Positions 17,440 to 25,092 of a DNA stretch of 64,000 nucleotides are shown here, one piece after another. Under the pieces are notes generated by a model. It was not told the origin of the DNA. It saw only the letters and a list, made by a program, of their open reading frames with translations, and ran no database searches. Source of the DNA: Pseudomonas sp. BP8 (lineage in GTDB: Bacteria > Pseudomonadota > Gammaproteobacteria > Pseudomonadales > Pseudomonadaceae). Made by a program: the position numbers and the translations under genes. The stretch covers positions 2,084,001 to 2,148,000 of the forward strand of contig NZ_JAGINK010000001.1 of assembly GCF_017875955.1 (NCBI RefSeq), written 5' to 3'. Position 1 is the first letter of the stretch, and each line of letters starts with the position of its first letter.

Positions 17440-17472
17440 AGCCGCCGTGTCGTTGGATACTGCGGCTTTTTT
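17440..17472 (+). terminator. Strong intrinsic terminator of the PA1414-like transcript
   Basis: AGCCGC and GTGTC (17440-17451) pair with GATAC and GCGGCT (17456-17467) around the loop GTTG, with one C/T mismatch and one G-T pair. Six T follow (17467-17472). It begins only ten bases after the stop codon. Confidence 0.88.
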
Positions 17473-17485
17473 GTGGCTCTTTACC

Positions 17486-17516
17486 AGGTGGGCTTGCCCT
17501 GCGAAGAGGCTGGCAC
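17486..17516. repeat. Single degenerate REP
   Basis: GTGGGCTTGCCCTGCGAAGAGGC keeps the distal half of the REP core but has lost the TAGGAGC start and carries a T for C change. It is an unpaired relic between two terminators. Confidence 0.6.
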
Positions 17517-17532
17517 CGACAAAACAAACAAG

Positions 17533-17564
17533 AAGGCCGCCGCATCTCAAGATGCCGCGGCCTT
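17533..17564. terminator. Hairpin terminating the symporter gene
   Basis: AAGGCCG (17533-17539) pairs with CGGCCTT (17558-17564), and GCATC pairs with GATGC inside, with loop TCAA. T-rich flanks occur on both sides. It lies 25 bp beyond the symporter stop (17589) on the minus strand. Confidence 0.75.
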
Positions 17565-17588
17565 TTTGTTTGTGCCTCTACCTGACTA

Positions 17589-18968
17589 TCAGGCCAGCTT
17601 CGCTGCCACCAGCGACCGCCGCGACATCAGGCTGACCAGCACAAAGCTCACCAAGCCAATCGCCAGGCTGTAGTAGATCGGCGTGTTGGCATCCAGGCCA
17701 TCCTTGAACATGAACAGCAGCGCGGTAGCAAAGCCCAGCGACATGCTGCAGATAGCGCCGGCAGTGGTGGCGCGCTTCCAGAAGATCGCCCCCATCAGCG
17801 GGATCAGCATGCCGCCGACCAACAGGTTGTAGGCCAGGGTCAGCGCGCTGATCACGTCATTCACCGCCAGGGCGATACCCAGCACCACCAGGCCGGTGAG
17901 CAGGGTGAACAGACGGCTCATGGCCAGGCTCGATTGCTTGCCGCCGCGCAGCTTGGGCAGCAGGTCCTCGGTAATGGTGGTGGACGCGGCCAGCAGGCCG
18001 GCACTGGCAGTGGACATCATTGCTGCCAGCGCAGCGGCCATCAGCAGGCCACGAATGCCGTCGGGCAGGGTGGCTTTGATCATCGCCGCGAAGGCGTTGT
18101 TCGGGTTGGCCAGGTCCGGCATCAGCACATGCGCTGCCATGCCGATCAGGGCGCAGGCCAGGCCATACACGACGCAGTAGACACCGGCGGTAGTGCCTGC
18201 GCGCTGGCAGACCTTGGCGTCACGCGCGGTGAACACCCGCTGCCAGATATCCTGGCCAATCAGGATGCCAAAGAAGTAGATCAGGAAGTAGGTGATGATG
18301 GTGTCCCAACCGATCGTGGTCCAACTGAAGCTGGACGCCGGCAGTTGCGCCACCAGTTGATCCCAGCCGCCGACTTTGTACAGGCATACCGGCAACAGGA
18401 TGAACATCAGGCCAACGGTCTTGATCACGAACTGGACGATGTCGGTCAGGGTCAGCGACCACATTCCGCCAATCGTCGAATACACCACCACAACACCGCC
18501 ACCGAGCAGCAGCGACAGCCAGAACGGCAGGTCGAGCAAGACTTCCAGCACGGTGCCCATGGCCAGCGTCGAGGTGACGCCGATCATCAGCGCGTACGCC
18601 AGCATGATGACCGCACTGGCCTGGCGCGCCATGGGGTTGTAGCGACGCTCCAGCACCTGGGTCACGGTGAGGATGCGCAGGCGCAGCAATGGTTTGGCCA
18701 GGAACAGGTTCAGGGCGATGATCCCCAGGCCCAGCGCGGCGCACAGCCAGAAGCCGGAAATGCCGTGGACGTAGCCCAGGCGCACGGTGCCAACGGTCGA
18801 GGCACCGCCCAACACGGTCGTGGCCATGGTGCCCATGTACAGGGTCGGGCCGAGGTTGCGCCCGGCGACCAGGTAGTCTTCGTGGGTCTTTGCACGGCGC
18901 ATGCCGTACCAGCCAAGCGCGAGCATGCCGGCGGCATAGATCAGTACAACAATGATGTCCAAGGCCAT
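17589..18968 (-). CDS. Sodium:solute symporter (SSS family)
   Basis: 459 residues with about 13 hydrophobic segments. The start (LIYAAGMLALGWYGMRRAKTHEDYLVAGR) and the STVGTVRLGYVHG segment are typical of SSS transporters; the Na+-binding-type serine-rich segment MMSTASAGLLAAST is present near residue 320. It is co-directional with gbuA, which lies 124 bp upstream. I infer uptake of guanidinobutyrate or a related guanidino or amino compound, but the sequence alone does not prove this. Confidence 0.85.
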   Translation of the reverse strand: MALDIIVVLIYAAGMLALGWYGMRRAKTHEDYLVAGRNLGPTLYMGTMATTVLGGASTVGTVRLGYVHGISGFWLCAALGLGIIALNLFLAKPLLRLRILTVTQVLERRYNPMARQASAVIMLAYALMIGVTSTLAMGTVLEVLLDLPFWLSLLLGGGVVVVYSTIGGMWSLTLTDIVQFVIKTVGLMFILLPVCLYKVGGWDQLVAQLPASSFSWTTIGWDTIITYFLIYFFGILIGQDIWQRVFTARDAKVCQRAGTTAGVYCVVYGLACALIGMAAHVLMPDLANPNNAFAAMIKATLPDGIRGLLMAAALAAMMSTASAGLLAASTTITEDLLPKLRGGKQSSLAMSRLFTLLTGLVVLGIALAVNDVISALTLAYNLLVGGMLIPLMGAIFWKRATTAGAICSMSLGFATALLFMFKDGLDANTPIYYSLAIGLVSFVLVSLMSRRSLVAAKLA

Positions 18969-19092
18969 TGGGGGTCTCCCGATTATCTTTATTATGGCGA
19001 GATCGACCGTCCGGACGGGTGCACGGTGCCCGGCGGTCTGTTCTTGTGTTGGCGGGCCTCACTGCCCTGGTGCTGCTCCAGCCGCTGAGGGA

Positions 19093-20043
19093 TCAGCGGT
19101 GCGCTACGCCCGGCAGTACACAAAGCATCTCGAACAGCAGGTTGGCCCCCAGCAACGAGGTGTTGCCGGTGGTGTCGTAGGGCGGCGAGACCTCGACCAG
19201 GTCACAGCCGATCAGCTCCAGGCCTTGGCAGCCGCGGATGATCTCGATTGCCTGGATGGTGGTCAAGCCACCGATTTCCGGAGTGCCGGTACCTGGAGCC
19301 CAGGCCGGGTCGATGCCGTCGATGTCGAACGACAGGTACACCGGGCCACCCCCGACCTTCTCGCGCACTTCGGCCATCAGCGGTTCCAGCGACTTGTGCC
19401 AGCACTCCTCAGCCTGAACCACGCGGAAGCCCTGGTTGCGGCTCCAGTTGAAGTCCTCGGCGGTGTAGCCCTGGGCGCGCAGGCCGATCTGCACCACACG
19501 GTCGCAGTCCAGCAGGCCTTCTTCGACAGCGCGGCGGAAGGTGGTGCCATGGGCGATCTTCTCGCCGAACATGTGATCGTTGACGTCGGCATGGGCATCG
19601 ATGTGGACCAGGCCGATCTTGCCGTGCTTCTTGTGCAGGGCACGCAGGATCGGCAGGGTGATCGTGTGGTCGCCACCGAGGGTCAGCGGGATGACATTAT
19701 GCTCGACAATGGTGTCGTAGGCTTCTTCGATGATGCGCACGGCGTCGAGCAGGTTGAAGGTGTTGATCGCGACGTCGCCGATGTCGGCAATCGACAGCGA
19801 GTCGAACGGTGCGGCGCCGGTAGCCATGTTGTAGGGGCGGATCATGACCGACTCGGCACGGATCTGCCGTGGGCCGAAGCGCGTACCCGAACGCAACGAC
19901 GTGCCGATGTCCAGAGGCACGCCGACGAATGCGGCGTCCAGGCCTTCGGCCGTTTGCAGGTGGGGCAGGCGGAGCATGGTGGCGATGCCGCCGAAACGCG
20001 GCATTTCGTTGCCGCCCAGTGGTTGGTGGAGAGTCTTGTCCAC
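19093..20043 (-). CDS. gbuA: Guanidinobutyrase (agmatinase/ureohydrolase family)
   Basis: 316 residues from a GTG at 20043, with GAGG 6 bases upstream and the family N-terminus MDKTLHQPLGGNEMPRFGG. The binuclear Mn2+ ligands of ureohydrolases are all present: H126 in GGDHT, D149/H151/D153 in DAHAD, and D240/D242 in SFDIDGIDP. The sequence closely follows the P. aeruginosa GbuA that I remember, an enzyme splitting 4-guanidinobutyrate to 4-aminobutyrate and urea in the arginine transaminase pathway. A LysR gene is divergent, as in gbuAR. Agmatinase is the alternative activity. Confidence 0.85.
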   Translation of the reverse strand: MDKTLHQPLGGNEMPRFGGIATMLRLPHLQTAEGLDAAFVGVPLDIGTSLRSGTRFGPRQIRAESVMIRPYNMATGAAPFDSLSIADIGDVAINTFNLLDAVRIIEEAYDTIVEHNVIPLTLGGDHTITLPILRALHKKHGKIGLVHIDAHADVNDHMFGEKIAHGTTFRRAVEEGLLDCDRVVQIGLRAQGYTAEDFNWSRNQGFRVVQAEECWHKSLEPLMAEVREKVGGGPVYLSFDIDGIDPAWAPGTGTPEIGGLTTIQAIEIIRGCQGLELIGCDLVEVSPPYDTTGNTSLLGANLLFEMLCVLPGVAHR

Positions 20044-20197
20044 GGTGGGCCTCATCAGTCGGTCGATTGTTTTGTTTGTTCGAACCTGTGCCGCCGCGCG
20101 CCAAGCGGGCGCAGAGTGCCGGCGGCTAGGGACATTTCGGCCAGTCTGCGCAAGGTAGTGCTTGGAAAGAATCGCTACCGGCAAATACTTACTTCAG

Positions 20198-20214
20198 GAT
20201 TTTCTAAACTAATC
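20198..20214. promoter_or_regulatory. Candidate LysR operator between gbuA and its regulator
   Basis: GATT-N9-AATC (20198-20214) includes a T-N11-A core and is the clearest dyad in the 223-bp divergent gap. The gap is noticeably AT-richer than the coding DNA on both sides. It is a plausible site for the LysR protein encoded at 20267. Confidence 0.4.
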
Positions 20215-20266
20215 ATCCGGCCTCGGTTAGACTCTGGCGATTTCCAGCTTGCGGAACCGTTGTGCC

Positions 20267-21160
20267 ATGGCCTCTTCACTGCCCGACCTGAAACTGCTGC
20301 GCATCTTTGTCAGCGTGGTGCGCCACCAGGGCTTCGCCAATGCCCAGCGTGACCTGAACCTGTCGACCTCGGCCATCAGCACCTACATGAGCCAGCTCGA
20401 AAGCGCGTTGGGGATTGTCCTCTGCCACCGCGGTCGGGGCGGCTTCAGCCTGACCAGCAAGGGTGAGCTGTTCCATCAGGAGACCCTGCGCCTGCTGGCA
20501 GAAATGGACGGCTTCGAGCAGTACGCCGCCGCGCTCAAGGGCGAGTTGCGCGGCACCCTCAATCTGGGCGTGATCGATTCCACGGTCGGCGACCGCGCCT
20601 TGCCGTTGGCCGAAGCCATCGGCGCCTACAGCCAGGAGCATCCAGCGGTGCACCTGCACTTGTCGGTGTCCAGCCCCTACGAGCTGCAACTGGGCGTGCA
20701 GGACAATCGCCTCGACCTTGCCATCGGCGCGTTTTCTTCGCGCATGAGTGGCCTGGTCTATCAACCGCTATACCGCGAGCAGCACTGGTTGTACTGCAGT
20801 AGCCGGCATCCGTTGTATGTCGAGCGGCGTATCCCAGAGCTGGTGGTGACCCAGCAACGCATGGTTGGCCGGGGCTACTGGAGCCAGGCCGAGCTGGCCC
20901 GGCATGGCTTCAAGCACAGCGCGGCGACCGTCGAGAGCATGGAGGCGCAGCTGATTCTGATCCTCTCCGGTGCCTACATCGGCTACCTGCCCGAGCACTA
21001 TGCCCAGGCGTGGGTCGAGAAGGGTGACCTGCGCGTGCTGTCGCCGGCGACCTTTGGTTATCAGGCGCCATTTTCGTTGATCGTTCGCCGAGGGCGTAGC
21101 CGTGAGCCGCTGATCCAGACCTTCCGCGACCTGCTAAAAAGCCAGCTCAACGTGGGCTGA
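20267..21160 (+). CDS. LysR-family regulator, GbuR-like
   Basis: 297 residues from the ATG at 20267. HTH segment ANAQRDLNLSTSAISTYMSQL; effector domain complete. The divergent arrangement with gbuA matches gbuR, the guanidinobutyrate-responsive activator in P. aeruginosa. The SD is weak (GCGGAA), so the start is a little less certain. The gbuR assignment rests on gene order and overall type. Confidence 0.82.
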   Translation: MASSLPDLKLLRIFVSVVRHQGFANAQRDLNLSTSAISTYMSQLESALGIVLCHRGRGGFSLTSKGELFHQETLRLLAEMDGFEQYAAALKGELRGTLNLGVIDSTVGDRALPLAEAIGAYSQEHPAVHLHLSVSSPYELQLGVQDNRLDLAIGAFSSRMSGLVYQPLYREQHWLYCSSRHPLYVERRIPELVVTQQRMVGRGYWSQAELARHGFKHSAATVESMEAQLILILSGAYIGYLPEHYAQAWVEKGDLRVLSPATFGYQAPFSLIVRRGRSREPLIQTFRDLLKSQLNVG

Positions 21161-21303
21161 GCGCTCCGCTGTTGAAGACATTCCGTCGAGATGGGGAAAT
21201 TTCCTACAAAGGTTGACCGCTGAGCGGGTGGCACTCTGCTAAACATCTAGTTGCTTTGCAGGAATTTCCCGTCACGTCATCTACCCAAGCAGGGACTGCC
21301 CCG

Positions 21304-22869
21304 ATGCGCATGAATTTGCCCGTCACCGAGCATGAAAGAACGTTCTCCAGCGATCAGCGGCTGATCTCCACCACCGATCTCAACAGCCGTATCACCTACT
21401 GCAATGATGCGTTCGTGGCGATCAGCGGGTTCACCTACGATGAACTGGTCGGTCAGACGCACAACCTGGTGCGCCACCCCGACATGCCGCCGTCCGTGTT
21501 CGGCCATATGTGGGAGACCATCAAGCAGGGCAAGCCGTGGATGGGGGTGGTCAAGAACCGCGCTAAAAACGGCGACTTCTATTGGGTCAGCGCCTATGTC
21601 ACGGCGGTTTATGAAAACGGTCGGATCAGTGGCTACGAGTCGGTGCGCTCGGTACCCAGCCGCGAGCAGATCCGCCGCGCCGAAGCCCTCTATGCGCGAC
21701 TGCGCGGCGGGCGCGCGGCGGTGCCTTGGGTGGCGCGCCTGGGCCATGGCCTTGGCCAGGGTTGGCCCATCATCGCTGCAGGCTTGCTGTCGGCCGCGGG
21801 TTACCTGTGGCTACCGCCGTATGCCGCGCTGGGGTTGCTGATGGCCAGCTTGCTAGGTGCCTGGTACCTGGTCGAACATCGCCAGAACCGGGCGATCCAG
21901 CGCACCCTCGACGAGCATCCCAAGGCTTTCACCAGCCCGCTGGTGGCCCTGACCTACAGCGACAATCCCGGCCTGCGCGGGCAGCTCGACCTGGCCATTC
22001 TCAGCGAGGAAGCGCGCCTGCAGACGGCGCTGACGCGTCTGGTGGATGCCGGTATCGGAGTCAAGTCGCGTGCTGCCCAATCGGCGGAGCTGTCCGATGC
22101 CCAGGCGCAGATGCTCGATCGCCAGCGCAGCGAGACTGATCAGTCGGCCACCGCCATCGCGCAGATGGCCGCCACTATCCAAGAAGTCACCCACAACGTG
22201 CAGAGCACTGCTCACGCAGCCAGCGATGCTGACCAGTTGGCCCAGCAGGGCACCTCCCTGGCCCAGCAAAGCCTGCAGGCCATGGGCAGCATGAGCGAAG
22301 CCGTCAGCGATATCGGCCAGGCGGTCAACGCCCTGGCCGAGCAGACCCAATCAATTGGCAGCGTGGTCGATGTGATCACCTCGATTGCCGAGCAGACCAA
22401 CCTGCTGGCGCTCAACGCCGCCATCGAGGCGGCCCGTGCCGGTGAGCAGGGGCGCGGTTTTGCCGTGGTCGCCGATGAAGTGCGCTCACTGGCCCAGCGC
22501 ACCCGCGCGTCCACCGACGAAATCCACCATATCATTGCCACCTTGCGCGCTGGGGCCGAGCGCGCGGTGTCGACCGCCAACCGCGGCGAGCAGATCTCGC
22601 GCGACAGCGTGCACAGTGTCGAGGCGGTGCGCGAAGCATTGGCAGGGATCGCCCAGGCGGTCAGCCGTATTACCGGCATGAGCCAGCAGATGGCGACCGC
22701 CTCCGAGCAGCAGAGCCATGTCGCGGAAGACATCAACCAGCAGATCACGCGGATTGCCCATCTGTGTGATCAGAGCGCGGGGCAGGCCAAGCAAGGCGCC
22801 GAGATCAGCCAAGACCTCGAACGCATGGCGGAATACCTGCACAGCCTGGCGGAGCGCTTCAACCGATAG
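21304..22869 (+). CDS. Aer-like PAS chemoreceptor
   Basis: 521 residues from the ATG at 21304; the first ATG-like frame start upstream lacks an SD. An N-terminal PAS domain (about 10-115) carries the Aer signature NLVRHPDMP and [17 protein letters not shown], typical of FAD-binding redox or oxygen sensors. Two hydrophobic segments (about 154-170 and 174-190) form a membrane hairpin. The C-terminal MCP signalling domain contains the hairpin tip [21 protein letters not shown]. It has no periplasmic ligand domain. It is expected to steer swimming by cellular energy state. It lies between gbuR and the secretion operon, but no functional link is shown. Confidence 0.88.
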   Translation: MRMNLPVTEHERTFSSDQRLISTTDLNSRITYCNDAFVAISGFTYDELVGQTHNLVRHPDMPPSVFGHMWETIKQGKPWMGVVKNRAKNGDFYWVSAYVTAVYENGRISGYESVRSVPSREQIRRAEALYARLRGGRAAVPWVARLGHGLGQGWPIIAAGLLSAAGYLWLPPYAALGLLMASLLGAWYLVEHRQNRAIQRTLDEHPKAFTSPLVALTYSDNPGLRGQLDLAILSEEARLQTALTRLVDAGIGVKSRAAQSAELSDAQAQMLDRQRSETDQSATAIAQMAATIQEVTHNVQSTAHAASDADQLAQQGTSLAQQSLQAMGSMSEAVSDIGQAVNALAEQTQSIGSVVDVITSIAEQTNLLALNAAIEAARAGEQGRGFAVVADEVRSLAQRTRASTDEIHHIIATLRAGAERAVSTANRGEQISRDSVHSVEAVREALAGIAQAVSRITGMSQQMATASEQQSHVAEDINQQITRIAHLCDQSAGQAKQGAEISQDLERMAEYLHSLAERFNR

Positions 22870-22900
22870 CAGAAGAGCTGAATGTGCATCGGCAGTTATC

Positions 22901-22933
22901 GCCTCTTCGCGGGGCAAGCCCGCTCCTACAGGG
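22901..22933. repeat. Single REP
   Basis: One complete minus-sense REP (GCAAGCCCGCTCCTACAGG) 32 bp after the chemoreceptor stop, with no nearby inverted partner. Confidence 0.85.
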
Positions 22934-22966
22934 TCGGCGAACTGGCAACGCCGGTGCCATACCCCA

Positions 22967-22995
22967 CGCTGACCGGGCCGCTCCGGCCCGCAGCG
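22967..22995. terminator. GC-rich hairpin before the DTW-domain gene
   Basis: CGCTG-ACC-GGGCCG pairs with CGGCCC-G-CAGCG (22967-22995) with a short loop CTC and a small internal loop. No T run follows, so termination is uncertain. Confidence 0.4.
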
Positions 22996-23050
22996 TGATC
23001 TTCACCGGCAAAGGGTGTTATGGCACACTTGCCCGCCCCAGGAGACGCCG

Positions 23051-23650
23051 ATGTCCAGACCCCGCTGCGAGCGCTGCAAGCGTGCGCTAGAGCATTGCCT
23101 TTGCTCGCTGATTCCCCGCCTTGAAAGCCGCACCCGTGTGTTGCTGCTACAGCATCCGAGTGAGACTGCGCATGCACTCAACACCGCACGTTTGGCTGCC
23201 TTGGGTCTGGTCAATGGCGAGCTGCGTGTGGCTGAGGTGTTTGCTGACCTGGAGGCGCTGCTGGCGCTGCCGGGGTATCGCCCGGTGTTGTTGTTTCCCG
23301 GTGAAGAGGCCCAGCCGCTGACCGCCTATGGCGAAACGGATGACACCCCATTGCTGCTGGTCGTGCCCGACGGTACCTGGCGCAAGGCGCGCAAGCTGAT
23401 CTACCTGAACCCGTTGCTGGCGGCATTGCCGCGGGTAACCCTGGAGCAGGTTACGCCGTCGCGCTATCGGCTGCGCAAGGCGCCCGAGGCTGGCGCGTTG
23501 TCGACCCTGGAGGCCGTGGTGCAGAGCCTGAATGTACTGGAGGCGCCGGTGTGCTTCGATGCATTGCTGCGCCCGTTCGAGGCGCTGATCGAAGGGCAGA
23601 TCAGGGCCATGGGGCGGGAGACGTTCGCGCGTAATCACGGTGGCGATTAA
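23051..23650 (+). CDS. tRNA-uridine aminocarboxypropyltransferase (DTW domain)
   Basis: 199 residues from the ATG at 23051 (GGAG 6 bases upstream). The N-terminal zinc-type cysteines (RCERCKRALEHCLC) and the SAM-related core PDGTWRKARK identify the DTW/TapT family, which adds a 3-amino-3-carboxypropyl group to uridine in tRNA (acp3U). The family tryptophan is in the GTW form here. It appears monocistronic and convergent with the secretion operon. Confidence 0.85.
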   Translation: MSRPRCERCKRALEHCLCSLIPRLESRTRVLLLQHPSETAHALNTARLAALGLVNGELRVAEVFADLEALLALPGYRPVLLFPGEEAQPLTAYGETDDTPLLLVVPDGTWRKARKLIYLNPLLAALPRVTLEQVTPSRYRLRKAPEAGALSTLEAVVQSLNVLEAPVCFDALLRPFEALIEGQIRAMGRETFARNHGGD

Positions 23651-23663
23651 GATGTTTGGCTAA

Positions 23664-23701
23664 CCTGTAGGAGCGGGCTTGTCCCGCGAAGAGGCCGGCA
23701 C
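23664..23701. repeat. Single REP between convergent genes
   Basis: A plus-sense REP (TAGGAGCGGGCTTGTCC, one C-to-T change from the common core) lies between the stops of the DTW gene (23650) and the HlyD-like gene (23725). Confidence 0.88.
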
Positions 23702-23724
23702 TGACACCCAGATAATCATGGCCT

Positions 23725-25071
23725 TCACCGCTCACGCATCGCCTCGGTCCGTGCCTTGAGCACCGGCTTGAGCAAATAATCCAGCACACTTTTCTGCCCG
23801 GTGATGATGTCCACCGTCGCTACCATCCCCGGAATGATCAACAACGGCTTGTTATCGCCCCCCAGGTGATTTTTGTCGGTGCGCACCTGGATCAAGTAAA
23901 ACGCATTGCCCTTGTCATCCGTGACCGTGTCCGCACCGATCAACTCCAGCTTGGCCTTGAGCCCGCCGTAAATGGTGTAGTCGTAGGCACTGAACTTGAC
24001 CATGGCGGTCTGTCCAGGATGCAGGAACGCAACATCTTGCGGGCGCACCTTGGCCTCGATCAGCAAGTTGTCCTCGATCGGCACGATCTCCACCAGGTCA
24101 CTGCCCGGTTGCACCACCCCACCAATCGTGTTGACCTTCAACAGCTTGACGATGCCACGCACCGGCGACACCACCGTGGTCCGGTTGACCCGGTCATCGA
24201 TGGCAATACTGGTCGCGGTAATCTTCGACAGATCGGTGCGCTTGTCATTGAGCTCCTTGGCCGCCTCTGACCTGAACGCCGCGTCGGCCTCCTGCACCTT
24301 GCTCTTGATCTCCGCCACCGCCGCCTCAGCCCGGGGAATCGCCAGGCTGGTGGCATTGAGCTGACCGCGCGCTTCGACAGTACGTTGCTTCAGACGGAGG
24401 ATCTCCACCGGCGAAATCGCCCCGGTGCCGACCAACGGCGAGGACATGTTCAGTTCTTGCTGGAGCAAGCCCAGGGCCGAGCGGTACTGGTCGACCTTGG
24501 AGCGGAACTCGGCCAGCTCCTGGGTCTTTTGCCGCAGTTGTTCACTGAGCGTCTGCTTCTCGCTGGTCAGGCGCCGTTGGCGTGACTGGTAGAGCGCGGT
24601 CTCGTCCTCGGCCACCTGCGGCGACTTGGCACGAATCTCCGCCGACAGCTGGAACGGCCGCCCCTCGGCTTCGGCCGACAGGCGCTCGACCTGGGCGGTC
24701 AGCGCGTAGCGGTCGGCCTCGCTCTCGCCCTTGTTCGACAAGAACCGGGTGTCGTCCAGGCGCAACAGGGTCGCGCCTTTGTCGACCATCTGGCCCTCGC
24801 GAACAAAGAGCTCGGTGACGATGCCGCCCTCGAGGTTCTGCACCACCTGGATCTTGCTCGAAGGGATGGCCTTGCCTTCACCGACGGTGACCTCGTCAAG
24901 CACGGCCAGACTGGCCCAGGCCAGCGCCACCAGCAGCAGCGCGGCAGCCAGCCACACGGTCAGGCGCGACAGGCGCGGCGAATCCTGCAAGGTGGCGCCG
25001 GCCAGTTCGGGCATGTAGTCGCGCTCGGCGGTCTTGCCGGCACCCTGGAAATAACTGCGCATCAACGGCAT
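23725..25071 (-). CDS. Type I secretion membrane-fusion protein (HlyD/LapC-like)
   Basis: 448 residues. A short cytosolic N-terminus is followed by one membrane helix (about 38-58) and a lipoyl-like half (IVTELFVREGQMVDKGATLL). A long alpha-helical hairpin (about 110-290, rich in Gln/Glu/Arg) and the returning lipoyl/beta-barrel half (SPVRGIVKLLKVNTIGGVV) complete the plan. It should bridge the inner-membrane ATPase and the TolC-like channel across the periplasm. GAGG lies 8 bases upstream. It is the last gene of the tolC-ABC-hlyD operon, 21 bp after the ATPase gene. Confidence 0.92.
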   Translation of the reverse strand: MPLMRSYFQGAGKTAERDYMPELAGATLQDSPRLSRLTVWLAAALLLVALAWASLAVLDEVTVGEGKAIPSSKIQVVQNLEGGIVTELFVREGQMVDKGATLLRLDDTRFLSNKGESEADRYALTAQVERLSAEAEGRPFQLSAEIRAKSPQVAEDETALYQSRQRRLTSEKQTLSEQLRQKTQELAEFRSKVDQYRSALGLLQQELNMSSPLVGTGAISPVEILRLKQRTVEARGQLNATSLAIPRAEAAVAEIKSKVQEADAAFRSEAAKELNDKRTDLSKITATSIAIDDRVNRTTVVSPVRGIVKLLKVNTIGGVVQPGSDLVEIVPIEDNLLIEAKVRPQDVAFLHPGQTAMVKFSAYDYTIYGGLKAKLELIGADTVTDDKGNAFYLIQVRTDKNHLGGDNKPLLIIPGMVATVDIITGQKSVLDYLLKPVLKARTEAMRER

Positions 25072-25092
25072 GGACTATTCCTCGAAGGATGA

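Noticed and set aside
21180..21303. Possible sigma-54 promoter (TGGCAC) before the chemoreceptor
   Set aside because: The required GC element at -12 is missing at the right spacing (TGGCAC is followed by TCTGCTAAAC).
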